A stretch of 64,000 nucleotides of DNA from Microbacterium sp. SD291 (GTDB taxonomy: Bacteria; Actinomycetota; Actinomycetes; Actinomycetales; Microbacteriaceae): positions 1-64,000 of the forward strand of contig NZ_JADIJR010000007.1 in assembly GCF_017355365.1 (NCBI RefSeq), in the 5' to 3' direction. This document shows positions 29,065 to 36,814 of this stretch, one piece after another. Position 1 is the stretch's first letter. Every line of letters begins with the position of its first letter. The translations under genes and the position numbers were made by a program. The notes under the pieces are model-generated. The model worked only from the letters and a program-made list of their open reading frames with translations, ran no database searches and was not told the DNA's origin.

Positions 29065-30228
29065 CTACCGGGCTCCAACCCAGACGCGAACGACCTGCAG
29101 CTGCGCATCCAGCAGCACCGCGTCACCGCTGAGACCGCGGCTCAGGCCTCCGATCTCGGCGCCGAGGCCGATCGCCCTCGCCGGCGTCCGCGTCAGAGCG
29201 CGCACGGCTTCAGGAAGCGTCGCGCCCGCGGAGACCGCCCTGCGCAGCGCCACATCCTGCGTGAGCGTGGAGCCTGCGATCGAGCCCGTGTCGTCCGCAC
29301 GCGCGACACCGTTCTCGACGGTCACGCTCACCGCCCCGAGATCGTAGTGGCCGTCCGCACTGCCGGCAGCGGCCATGGCATCGGTGACCAGTGCCACGCG
29401 GCCGGGGGCGGAGTCGAACAGCAGCTTGATCACCTGCGGGTCCAGGTGCACGTTGTCGGCGATCGCCTCGAGCACGACGCGGTGGTCGGCCGCGGCGGCG
29501 AGCACCGGACCAGGCGCGCGATGGTGGATGCCGTTCATCCCGTTGAAGGCATGTGTGAGGATCGACGCCCCTGCCTCGAAAGCGGCGGCCGCCATCGCGG
29601 CATCCGCATCGGTGTGCCCGACCGCCGCCGCTGCACCCGCGGCGACGATGCGCCCGATCGCGTCGAGTCCGCCCGGCAGCTCAGGGGCGATCGTCACCTG
29701 CCGGACGGTGCCGCGGCCCGCGTCGAGGAGCCGCTGGACGTCGGCCGCGACCGGCTCGCGCAGCAGTGAGGGCTCGTGCGCACCGTGGTGACCGGGGTCG
29801 AGGAAGGGGCCCTCGAGGTGGGAGCCGAGGATGTCGGCATCCGTCTCGCTCAGATCCGCGATCAGTGCCACGCTCCGGGCGAGATCGTCGAGCGAGGCGG
29901 TGACCAGAGACACCACTGCGCGCGTCGTCCCGTGCGCGCGATGCAGGGCTCTCGCGGTGCGGATCGCGTCGACGCCGTCGTCGAAGGCCAGCCCCGCTCC
30001 GCCGTGGCAGTGGATATCGACGAAGCCAGGGGCCAGCACCGCCCCCTCGCCGGCCACGGCGGCAGCATCCACGACCTCGTCGGCGGCGTCCCACTCCGAG
30101 CCGGTGCCGGTGGACACGACCCGGCCGTTCTCGAACCGGACCCAGGCGTCCTCCGTCGTCCGGCCCTCGTCGACGAGACGCGCCGAATGGATGACGACGG
30201 AACCCGTCGCTGTGGAATGGACGCTCAT
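29065..30228 (-). CDS. nagA: N-acetylglucosamine-6-phosphate deacetylase
   Basis: A 387-residue amidohydrolase that removes the acetyl group from GlcNAc 6-phosphate to feed NagB. Metal and substrate motifs in order are VDIHCHGG (HxH) near residue 72, SHLEGPFLDPGHHGAH near 137, VGHTDADAAMAAAAFEAGA, THAFNGMNGIHHR, and the catalytic Asp in ALVTDAMAAAG near 280. The start at 30228 overlaps the hexosaminidase stop (ATGA), so chitooligosaccharide or glycan hydrolysis and deacetylation are co-translated. Confidence 0.94.
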   Translation of the reverse strand: MSVHSTATGSVVIHSARLVDEGRTTEDAWVRFENGRVVSTGTGSEWDAADEVVDAAAVAGEGAVLAPGFVDIHCHGGAGLAFDDGVDAIRTARALHRAHGTTRAVVSLVTASLDDLARSVALIADLSETDADILGSHLEGPFLDPGHHGAHEPSLLREPVAADVQRLLDAGRGTVRQVTIAPELPGGLDAIGRIVAAGAAAAVGHTDADAAMAAAAFEAGASILTHAFNGMNGIHHRAPGPVLAAAADHRVVLEAIADNVHLDPQVIKLLFDSAPGRVALVTDAMAAAGSADGHYDLGAVSVTVENGVARADDTGSIAGSTLTQDVALRRAVSAGATLPEAVRALTRTPARAIGLGAEIGGLSRGLSGDAVLLDAQLQVVRVWVGAR

Positions 30229-31760
30229 CGATCGCTCCAGGGGATCTCGGGGGCCGGGTGGAAGCTGATCCCCTCAGCCTTCCACAGCGGCGCGAGTGCG
30301 CCGAGACGCTCGCGGAACGACTCCCAGGTGCGAGCCGGAGACTGCTGCGGTGACCAGGCCACCTCCGCGAGGGCGGCCGCTCGCGGGAAGACCAGCTGCT
30401 CGACGTCGTCGAAGGTGCGAGCCGTCTCGCTCCACAGCGGCGCCTCGATGCCGAGGATCGCGGCATCCGGAACCTCGAGGATGCCGGTGGGCTCCCAGTC
30501 GTACGCGGCGCGCACGTCGATGAACGCCGCCCAGGTGAGGCCGAGGGGGGAGTCCTCGGCGTACTTCATGTCGAGGTACGCGACGTTCGACGGCGACATG
30601 ATCAGCGCACCGCCTCGCGCCGTGAACCGAGCGGCCTCCTCGGCGTGCGCACCCGCCGGGGTCGTGCTGCCCCAGTACTGGCCGACCGTGCCCTCGGCGA
30701 TGTCCTCGGCCGAGCCCATCTCGTGCCAGGCGATCGGGACCTTTCCCGCCTCGACGACGATCGCGGTCGCCCGTGCGGCGAAAAGGTCGAAGTCGGCCTT
30801 CGGGGTGCCGAGCGATTCGTCGCCGCCGATGTGGATGTAGGGACCCGGAGTCAGCTCTGCGAGCTCGCGCACCACGTCGCGCACGAACCGGTAGGTGCGC
30901 TCGTCGTGGATGCGGACGCTGGAGTGCCCGACGCCCCAGCCCAGGTAGTTCTCGCCCGCGACCGGCAGCGGCTGGCCGAGGCGCTCGGATTCGGCGATGA
31001 GACTGTCGTTGAGAACGGGCGCCTCGACGAGGTCGGGGTATGCGACGCCGATCGCATGTGTGTGACCCGGGAGGTCGATCTCGGGGATCACGATCATGTG
31101 GCGGGATGCCGCGTATGCGACGATCTCGCGGTAGTCGTCCTTCGTGTAGAAGCCGCCGGGGTCGCCGCCTGCCGAAGTGCCGGAGGAGCGCTCCGTGAGC
31201 AGCGGCCAGGAGTCGATGTGGATGCGCCACCCCTGATCGTCGGAGAGGTGCAGATGCAGGTGGTTGAGCTTCAGGGCGCTGACGCCGTCGATGAACGCCT
31301 TGACGTCCGCGACCCCGAAGAAGTGCCGGGCGACGTCGAGCATGACGCCGCGGCGGGCGAAGCGCGGGGCGTCGGCGATGTCGGCTCGGAGGATCGCCCA
31401 GGTGCCGTCTTCGTCTTCGCGCAGGAGCTGCAGCAGCGTCTGCACGCCGTAGAAGAGGCCGGCCTCGTCGGCGCCGACGACCTCGGCCGTGTCTCCCACG
31501 GTGAGCGTGTAGCCCTCGGCGGCGGCCATGTCGGGATCGATGCGCAGGACGAGATCCCCGGAGGCGGGTTCGCCCTCGGCGGTGCGCTGTGCGGCGGTGG
31601 CGATGCGGATGCTGCTCCGACGCTCGACCGCGTCAGCGAGCAGGGTCGCGACAGCGGCGGCGCCGTGCACCCGAGTGGCCGCGGTGACCGGCATCCGTCC
31701 CTCGCCCGCCGTGGCGGAGACGGGCACCGGCACGAGCGGCAGCGAATGAGTAAAGACCAT
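30225..31760 (-). CDS. Beta-N-acetylhexosaminidase, glycoside hydrolase family 20
   Basis: 511 residues. An N-terminal GH20b domain (about 1-130) precedes the TIM barrel, which carries LNHLHLHLSDDQGWRI, IPEIDLPGHTHA and the catalytic pair D314-E315 in YIHIGGDESLG. The C-terminal part holds the aromatic substrate pocket (GIEAPLWSETARTFDDVEQL). It releases terminal GlcNAc/GalNAc by substrate-assisted catalysis. I see no signal peptide, so it should act on imported disaccharides such as chitobiose in the cytoplasm. The ATG at 31760 is preferred because TAGGTT lies exactly six bases upstream, which fits a leaderless start; a TTG two codons earlier is less likely. Confidence 0.92.
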   Translation of the reverse strand: MVFTHSLPLVPVPVSATAGEGRMPVTAATRVHGAAAVATLLADAVERRSSIRIATAAQRTAEGEPASGDLVLRIDPDMAAAEGYTLTVGDTAEVVGADEAGLFYGVQTLLQLLREDEDGTWAILRADIADAPRFARRGVMLDVARHFFGVADVKAFIDGVSALKLNHLHLHLSDDQGWRIHIDSWPLLTERSSGTSAGGDPGGFYTKDDYREIVAYAASRHMIVIPEIDLPGHTHAIGVAYPDLVEAPVLNDSLIAESERLGQPLPVAGENYLGWGVGHSSVRIHDERTYRFVRDVVRELAELTPGPYIHIGGDESLGTPKADFDLFAARATAIVVEAGKVPIAWHEMGSAEDIAEGTVGQYWGSTTPAGAHAEEAARFTARGGALIMSPSNVAYLDMKYAEDSPLGLTWAAFIDVRAAYDWEPTGILEVPDAAILGIEAPLWSETARTFDDVEQLVFPRAAALAEVAWSPQQSPARTWESFRERLGALAPLWKAEGISFHPAPEIPWSDR

Positions 31761-31766
31761 GAACAA

Positions 31767-31772
31767 AACCTA
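31767..31772 (-). promoter_or_regulatory. -10 box for a leaderless hexosaminidase-nagA transcript
   Basis: On the minus strand TAGGTT (31772-31767) is followed by six bases and the ATG at 31760, so transcription is predicted to begin at the initiator codon. There is no Shine-Dalgarno sequence. No good -35 box is visible. Confidence 0.5.
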
Positions 31773-31815
31773 CCCTGAGCCGCGTCATGGGCACACCGAA
31801 ATCCGCTATGCTCGT

Positions 31816-31893
31816 AACCGTCGCGACTGGCGTCTGGGTGGACTACCACCGGGGAGCGACTGACCACGGAATTCGACCGCGCGCCTGGGCCGA
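31816..31893 (+). ncRNA. ZTP (pfl) riboswitch controlling glyA-folD
   Basis: The leader contains the conserved pfl blocks in order and spacing: GACTGGCG (31825-31832), the P2 stem GGTGG-ACTA-CCACC, GGGGAGCGACTGA (31851-31863), a variable linker, and CCGCGCGCCTGGGC (31878-31891), which forms the pseudoknot half. ZTP riboswitches bind the folate-stress alarmone ZTP/ZMP and commonly precede glyA and folD, which are exactly the two genes that follow. A TATGCT at 31807-31812 is the likely -10. No uridine-tract terminator is seen before glyA, so control may act on translation. Confidence 0.92.
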
Positions 31894-31936
31894 TGGAAGC
31901 ACCCCTTTCGAATCCGTTGTCAGAGGAGCACGTCAC

Positions 31937-33211
31937 ATGACCGACCGTTACTTCAACGCCCCGCTCGCCGAGGTCGACCCCGAGATCGCCGAGGTGCTCG
32001 ACCGCGAGCTCAAGCGTCAGCAGACGTTCCTCGAGATGATCGCGTCCGAGAACTTCGTACCCGTCTCCATCCTGCAGTCGCAGGGCTCGGTGCTCACGAA
32101 CAAGTACGCCGAGGGCTACCCCGGCCGTCGCTACTACGGCGGCTGCGAAGAGGTCGACGTCGCCGAGGAGCTCGCCATCCAGCGCGCGAAGGACCTCTTC
32201 GGCTCCGAGTTCGCCAACGTCCAGCCCCACTCGGGAGCGTCGGCCAACGCCGCCGTGCTGCACGCGATCGCCCGCCCGGGCGACACGCTGCTCGGCCTCT
32301 CGCTCGACCAGGGCGGCCACCTCACCCACGGCATGAAGATCAACTTCTCCGGCCGTCTCTACGACATCGTCGCCTACGGCGTGAACCCCGAGACCTCGAC
32401 CATCGACATGGAGGAGGTCCGTCGCCTCGCCATCGAGCACAAGCCGAAGGTCATCATCGCCGGCTGGTCGGCCTACCCGCGCACGCTCGACTTCGCCGCC
32501 TTCCGCGCGATCGCGGACGAGGTCGGCGCGCTCCTCTGGGTCGACATGGCGCACTTCGCCGGCCTCGTGGCCGCGGGTCTGCACCCGAACCCCGTGCCCC
32601 ACGCGCACGTCGTCTCCTCGACCGTGCACAAGACGATCGGCGGCCCGCGCTCGGGCTTCATCCTGACCAATGACGCCGACATCGCGAAGAAGATCAACTC
32701 CGCCGTCTTCCCCGGCCAGCAGGGCGGCCCGCTCATGCACGTCATCGCGGCGAAGGCCACGGCGTTCAAGCTCGCGGCGACCCCGGAGTTCAAGGAGCGC
32801 CAGGAGCGCGTGCTGCGCGGTGCGGCGATCCTCGCCGAGCGCCTCTCGCACCAGGACGTGAAGGATGCCGGCATCGGCGTGCGCTCCGGCGGCACCGACG
32901 TGCACCTCGTGCTCGTCGACCTGCGCGACGCCGCGATCGACGGCAAGCAGGCGGAGGACCTCCTGCACGACATCCACATCACGGTGAACCGCAACGCTGT
33001 GCCGAACGACCCGCGTCCGCCGATGGTCACCTCGGGTCTGCGCATCGGCACACCGGCGCTCGCCACACGCGGGTTCGGCGACGCCGAGTTCACCGAGGTC
33101 GCCGACATCATCGCGCTCGCGCTGCTGCCCGGCGCCGACGTCGAGGGCCTCCGGGCTCGCGTGGACGCGCTCGCCGCAGGCTTCCCGCTGTACCCGGACC
33201 TGCAGCAGTAA
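31937..33211 (+). CDS. glyA: Serine hydroxymethyltransferase
   Basis: A 424-residue PLP enzyme interconverting serine plus tetrahydrofolate with glycine plus 5,10-methylenetetrahydrofolate. The cofactor lysine is K232 in [17 protein letters not shown]. Other landmarks are [12 protein letters not shown] near residue 35, [15 protein letters not shown] near 60, and [13 protein letters not shown] near 205. The start at 31937 follows GAGGAG (31923-31928) and gives the standard N-terminus; the in-frame sequence before it is the riboswitch RNA. Expression is expected to rise when ZTP accumulates, that is, when one-carbon folates run short. Confidence 0.96.
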   Translation: MTDRYFNAPLAEVDPEIAEVLDRELKRQQTFLEMIASENFVPVSILQSQGSVLTNKYAEGYPGRRYYGGCEEVDVAEELAIQRAKDLFGSEFANVQPHSGASANAAVLHAIARPGDTLLGLSLDQGGHLTHGMKINFSGRLYDIVAYGVNPETSTIDMEEVRRLAIEHKPKVIIAGWSAYPRTLDFAAFRAIADEVGALLWVDMAHFAGLVAAGLHPNPVPHAHVVSSTVHKTIGGPRSGFILTNDADIAKKINSAVFPGQQGGPLMHVIAAKATAFKLAATPEFKERQERVLRGAAILAERLSHQDVKDAGIGVRSGGTDVHLVLVDLRDAAIDGKQAEDLLHDIHITVNRNAVPNDPRPPMVTSGLRIGTPALATRGFGDAEFTEVADIIALALLPGADVEGLRARVDALAAGFPLYPDLQQ

Positions 33212-33245
33212 GCAGCCGGCCGGCCGTCCCTGGCTGTGAGTTCCG

Positions 33246-33294
33246 GATTCGCGCGTGAGATCCCCGTCCGGCACGGGGAACTCACGCGCGAATC
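33246..33294. repeat. Long inverted repeat between glyA and folD
   Basis: GATTCGCGCGTGAG (33246-33259) pairs exactly with CTCACGCGCGAATC (33281-33294), and inside it CCCCG (33262-33266) pairs with CGGGG (33274-33278). The result is a 19-pair hairpin with one internal loop. It lies between two genes on the same strand, 72 bases before folD, and has no uridine tract. Confidence 0.75.
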
Positions 33295-33365
33295 GCGGTC
33301 TCGCTGCCGGATCGGGATCCCACACCGACGGCATCCGCCCCTCCCGCTCCCGAAAGGAACCTGAC

Positions 33366-34244
33366 ATGACCGCGAAGATCCTCGACGGCAAGGCCGCTGC
33401 AGCATCCATCAGGACGGAGCTGACCGAGCGCGTCGCCGCGCTGAAGGAGAAGGGCATCGTCCCCGGCATCGCCACCGTGCTCGTCGGGGCCGACCCGGCA
33501 TCGCAGCTCTATGTGGGCATGAAGCACCGGCAGTCGGAGGCGATCGGGATGAACTCGATCCAGCGCGAACTCCCGGCCGACGCCACGCAGGAGGACGTCG
33601 AGGCGCTGATCGACGAGCTCAACGCCGACCCCGGCTGCCACGGGTACATCGTGCAGCTGCCGCTGCCGAAGCACCTCGACACCGACGCGATCCTCGAGCG
33701 GATCGACCCGGCGAAGGATGCCGACGGTCTGCACCCGACCAACCTCGGCCGGCTCGTGCTGAACGTGAACAACCCGATCACGACGCCGCTGCCGTGCACG
33801 CCTCGCGGCGTGATCGAGCTGCTGCTGCGCAACGACTACGACCTGAAGGGCAAGCACGTCGTCGTCGTCGGCCGCGGTGTCACGATCGGGCGCCCGATGG
33901 GCCTGCTGCTGACCCGCCGCGACATCAACGCCACGGTCACGCAGGTCCACACCGGCACGCCCGACATGTCGCCGTACCTCCGTCAGGCCGATGTGATCGT
34001 CGCCGGCGCCGGCGTCAAGCACCTGATCCGCGCTGAGGACGTCAAGCCGGGCGCTGCGGTGCTCGACGTGGGCGTGACCCGCGAGACGGATGCCGAGACC
34101 GGCAAGAGCCTCGTCTTCGGGGACGTGCATCCGGACGTCGCCGAGGTCGCCGGCTGGATCTCACCGAACCCCGGCGGGGTCGGCCCGATGACGGTCGCGC
34201 TGCTGATGACGAACGTGGTCGAGGCGGCCGAGCGGCTGGTCTGA
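33366..34244 (+). CDS. folD: Bifunctional methylenetetrahydrofolate dehydrogenase/cyclohydrolase
   Basis: A 292-residue FolD, which oxidises 5,10-methylene-THF to methenyl-THF and hydrolyses that to 10-formyl-THF. The catalytic lysine region is [17 protein letters not shown] near residue 50, then [11 protein letters not shown] near 98, the NADP-binding [18 protein letters not shown] near 162, and the C-terminal [12 protein letters not shown]. The start at 33366 follows AAAGGAA; upstream in-frame sequence crosses the hairpin and is not coding. It works directly downstream of GlyA in one-carbon metabolism and probably shares its riboswitch-controlled transcript, unless the hairpin at 33246 ends it. 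Confidence 0.95.
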   Translation: MTAKILDGKAAAASIRTELTERVAALKEKGIVPGIATVLVGADPASQLYVGMKHRQSEAIGMNSIQRELPADATQEDVEALIDELNADPGCHGYIVQLPLPKHLDTDAILERIDPAKDADGLHPTNLGRLVLNVNNPITTPLPCTPRGVIELLLRNDYDLKGKHVVVVGRGVTIGRPMGLLLTRRDINATVTQVHTGTPDMSPYLRQADVIVAGAGVKHLIRAEDVKPGAAVLDVGVTRETDAETGKSLVFGDVHPDVAEVAGWISPNPGGVGPMTVALLMTNVVEAAERLV

Positions 34245-34270
34245 GCCTGCGGCGCGGCATCTGCCTCGCT

Positions 34271-34325
34271 CCGGTCGCAGAAAAGCACGGTCTCGGGCGC
34301 GAATACCGTGCCTTTTCGCGACCGG
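34271..34325. terminator. Imperfect hairpin between convergent folD and a membrane protein
   Basis: Two 21-base arms (34271-34291 and 34305-34325) pair except for two single-base offsets around the GAAAAG/CTTTTC segment; the loop is 13 bases. The position between convergent stops suggests a bidirectional terminator. The inner CTTTTC on one strand could act as a weak uridine-rich stretch. Confidence 0.6.
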
Positions 34326-34339
34326 AACCGGGGTGATGC

Positions 34340-34897
34340 TCAGCCGAGCTCGTCCAGCATCCGGCGCTGCTCGGGCGTGAGCCCGTCGCGCAGCTCCTCG
34401 CGCGCCTGAGCGGTGGCGGGGGCGTCCGGGGTGCGGGCGGCAGACGCGGTCGGCTTCGTGCCGCGGGCCGAGACCTTCGCGTGCACGGTGTCGTACACCT
34501 GCGCCGCCTTCCCGCGCATCCGGTCGTCGAGCTGGTCGTAGATCATCCAGCCGAACAGCAGGATCAGCGGCGGCAGGGCGAAGCCCCAGAAGCCGCGGGC
34601 TGTGACTCCGCTCAGCCACACGGTGAGCACCCAGACGATGAGCTCGACGAGGTAGACGAGCGCGTACTGCAGGACCTTCTCGCCCTTCCTCCCGCGATCC
34701 GCCGAAGACCTGGCGGCGGCCTTGCGGAATGCGGCGCCGAGCGTCGGTTTCACGACGAGGGCCGCGAGGGTCAGGATGACTGCCGCCCAGAGCGCATGCA
34801 GCCCGACCGAGACGTTCGGGAACAGCAGGCCGATGAGCAGCAGCACCGCGACATCGAACACGTAGAGGGCCGCGAACCGGACGATTCCGTTCTTCAT
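34340..34897 (-). CDS. Four-helix membrane protein of unknown function
   Basis: 185 residues beginning MKNGIVRFAALYVFDVAVLL. Four hydrophobic segments are visible (ALYVFDVAVLLLIGLLFPNV, HALWAAVILTLAALVVKP, ALVYLVELIVWVLTVWLSGV, GFALPPLILLFGWMIYDQL). A charged cytoplasmic tail follows, with GLTPEQRRMLDELG at the end. The layout resembles the phage-holin-like family IV membrane proteins found in many actinobacteria, but I cannot name it. The start at 34897 is chosen because upstream sequence is low-complexity Arg/Gly. Confidence 0.65.
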   Translation of the reverse strand: MKNGIVRFAALYVFDVAVLLLIGLLFPNVSVGLHALWAAVILTLAALVVKPTLGAAFRKAAARSSADRGRKGEKVLQYALVYLVELIVWVLTVWLSGVTARGFWGFALPPLILLFGWMIYDQLDDRMRGKAAQVYDTVHAKVSARGTKPTASAARTPDAPATAQAREELRDGLTPEQRRMLDELG

Positions 34898-34932
34898 GCG
34901 ACCAGAATCCCACACCTTCGGGCGGGGAGCGC

Positions 34933-35496
34933 CTATCGCGGCGGGAAGGCGCGCTGGACGGCGTCGAGCACCGCCTCGTACACGGCATCCCAGTCGACAG
35001 CCTCCGGGGCCACCGCGGCGAGTTCCAGCGAGATTGCGCCGTGCACCTGTGCCCACACCGTCATCGCGGCGGCCATCACGTCCTCCGCGGGCGCTCGGGC
35101 GGCCAGAGCGCGCACCAGCGGGGCGATCGCGGAGCTCGTCACCTCGGCATCCGGCACGCAGTCGCCGGTGTCGGTGATCGCTCCGCCGAACATCAGCCGG
35201 TACAGGGCCGGGTTCGCCTTCGCCCAGGTCCGATACGCGACCCCGAGTGCGCGAAGCCCCTCGGATTCGGTCTCGGACTGGGAAGCGCCGAACGAGGCGA
35301 AGCCGTGCTCGATCACGGCGACCAGCAGCTCGGCCTTGCCGCCGAACAGCGCGTAGATCGCAGAAGTCGACGTTCCCGCCTGCTGGGCGATGTCGCGGAG
35401 GCCGATGCGTCCGGGGCCGTTCTGGTCGACCATCTCGGCGGTGATGTCGAGGAGCCTGTCGCGCAGGGCGTCGTCGTAGATCGCAGGTCTTGCCAT
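34933..35496 (-). CDS. TetR-family transcriptional regulator
   Basis: 187 residues. The HTH is DALRDRLLDITAEMVDQNGP...GLRDIAQQAGTSTSAIYALF at about residues 8-52. The C-terminal ligand domain (ASEGLRALGVAYRTWAKANPALYRLMFGG, then AMTVWAQVHGAISLEL) belongs to the WHG/TetR_C_33-like type. It diverges from a DUF4188 gene across 65 bases that contain an inverted repeat (35512-35537), so it most likely represses that gene and itself. The effector is unknown. Confidence 0.88.
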   Translation of the reverse strand: MARPAIYDDALRDRLLDITAEMVDQNGPGRIGLRDIAQQAGTSTSAIYALFGGKAELLVAVIEHGFASFGASQSETESEGLRALGVAYRTWAKANPALYRLMFGGAITDTGDCVPDAEVTSSAIAPLVRALAARAPAEDVMAAAMTVWAQVHGAISLELAAVAPEAVDWDAVYEAVLDAVQRAFPPR

Positions 35497-35511
35497 GGAA
35501 CAGATCGTATC

Positions 35512-35537
35512 GTAACGTTGTTGTATAACACTGTTAC
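35512..35537. promoter_or_regulatory. Probable TetR operator
   Basis: GTAACGTTGTT (35512-35522), four bases, AACACTGTTAC (35527-35537): the arms match at nine of eleven positions. It lies between the divergent TetR and DUF4188 genes, 16 and 25 bases from their starts, and covers AT-rich -10-like sequence (TATAAC). Confidence 0.75.
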
Positions 35538-35561
35538 AAAACGGATGAAGAAGGAGATGCC

Positions 35562-36038
35562 ATGACTCAGCAGGTCTTCCCCGGCAGGTTCACCGCGGCG
35601 CCAGAGCGCACCGACGTCACGGTGTTCCTGATCGGGATGCGGGCGAACCGCTGGTGGCAGCTCGGCCGGGTGCTGCGGACGGCGGGCAGGATGCCGCCGA
35701 TGCTGAAGCACCTCGCCACGCATCCGGAGGCCGGGATGCTCGGCGCGCACAGCTGGTTCGGCCGGACGACGCTGCTGCTCTCGTACTGGGAGAGCCCGGA
35801 GCATCTGCAGCGCTTCGCCGCGGATCGTGACGCCCCGCACCTGCAGCCGTGGCGCGACTTCATGCGCACGCTGCAGGGGTCGGGAAGCGTCGGCGTCTGG
35901 CACGAGACCTACCAGGTGCCGGTCGCCGACCTCGAGGCGGTGTACGTCGACATGCCGGCATTCGGCCTCGCCGCGGCGACCGTTCACGCACCGATCGGCC
36001 CGGGCAAGAAGACGGCCCGACAGCGACTCGGGCGGTGA
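35562..36038 (+). CDS. DUF4188-family protein
   Basis: 158 residues. The pattern VTVFLIGMRANRWWQLGRVL followed by MLGAHSWFGRTTLLLSYWES and WRDFMRT...VGVWHETYQVPVADLEAVYVDMPAFGLA is that of DUF4188 proteins, which have a dimeric alpha/beta-barrel (monooxygenase-like) fold and no established reaction. Strong ribosome-binding site AAGGAG (35549-35554). It is probably controlled by the divergent TetR regulator, which suggests a response to a small hydrophobic compound. Confidence 0.8.
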   Translation: MTQQVFPGRFTAAPERTDVTVFLIGMRANRWWQLGRVLRTAGRMPPMLKHLATHPEAGMLGAHSWFGRTTLLLSYWESPEHLQRFAADRDAPHLQPWRDFMRTLQGSGSVGVWHETYQVPVADLEAVYVDMPAFGLAAATVHAPIGPGKKTARQRLGR

Positions 36039-36040
36039 TC

Positions 36041-36070
36041 ACAGAGCGGATGCCGCGGCATCCGCTCTGT
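36041..36070. terminator. Perfect 30-base palindrome between convergent genes
   Basis: Bases 36041-36055 are the exact reverse complement of 36056-36070 (ACAGAGCGGATGCCG and complement). It lies between the DUF4188 stop and the convergent stop, whose first base it includes. It is probably a bidirectional terminator. Confidence 0.7.
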
Positions 36071-36792
36071 CAGCCCTGAGTGCTCAGCGAGCTCTCCACG
36101 CCGGTGATGCGCGCATGCTCGTCGAAGCGGAACGTCGCAGTCCCGGTGCTGTCGGACACGGTGGCGCCGGAGAACGCCTCATCCGCCCATGTCAGCGTCC
36201 AGCCGGCGAGACGGGCCAGGTCCCACACCGCGGTCCTGGCGTCCGCAAGCGCGAGGGTCTGCAGCGCGCGGGGGAGTGCGACCACGGCCGCGGCGACCGT
36301 GAGCGGCGGAAGCGGTGCGTCGAGCAGGAACACCGCGCGTGTGCCGCCGCCGACCGGTGCGGAATAGTAGGGCGAGCGCCCTGTCAGTTCGACGGCGACC
36401 CCGCCGATCGTGTGTGCGGCGCGGGTGATCCATTCGTCGTCACCAGCGGCCTCAGCGGGGAACGGGACCTCGGCGGTGGAGAGCTCGGCGATCCCGTGCT
36501 GGTCGCCATAGGCCTTGAGTGGTGCGGCCACACCCTCGGCGTCGCCCTGCGGATGCGCCCACGCCCACAGCAGGGAGCGCGGCCCCGGAGCGATCGTCGC
36601 GATCAGGTGCGCCTTGGCGACCAGCGTGCGGGTCGGATCGGCGTCGGCCGTGAACGTCAGGGTGCCGGCGGCCATGTCGGCATCCCAGCGATGCTCGCCG
36701 AGTGCGTCGGCGGCCGCGGTCAGGGTGTCCTGGCGGAGCGCGGTGAACAGGGCGGCACGGTCGGCGAGCGGCTGGAGCGCGGCGAAGGTCAT
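36070..36792 (-). CDS. DUF6882-like protein of unknown function
   Basis: 240 residues, soluble, without signal peptide or membrane segments. The segment GEHRWDADMAAGTLTFTADADPTRTLVAKAHLIATIA followed by SLLWAWAHPQGDAEGVAAPLKAYGDQHGI matches my memory of DUF6882 proteins (WAWA-N/H-P core). The C-terminus contains a beta-rich stretch TGTATFRFDEHARITGVESSL. It lies 22 bases after the MFS gene on the same strand and may share its transcript. No function can be stated. Confidence 0.6.
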   Translation of the reverse strand: MTFAALQPLADRAALFTALRQDTLTAAADALGEHRWDADMAAGTLTFTADADPTRTLVAKAHLIATIAPGPRSLLWAWAHPQGDAEGVAAPLKAYGDQHGIAELSTAEVPFPAEAAGDDEWITRAAHTIGGVAVELTGRSPYYSAPVGGGTRAVFLLDAPLPPLTVAAAVVALPRALQTLALADARTAVWDLARLAGWTLTWADEAFSGATVSDSTGTATFRFDEHARITGVESSLSTQG

Positions 36793-36814
36793 GCACACAG
36801 TCTCGCCCCGATTG

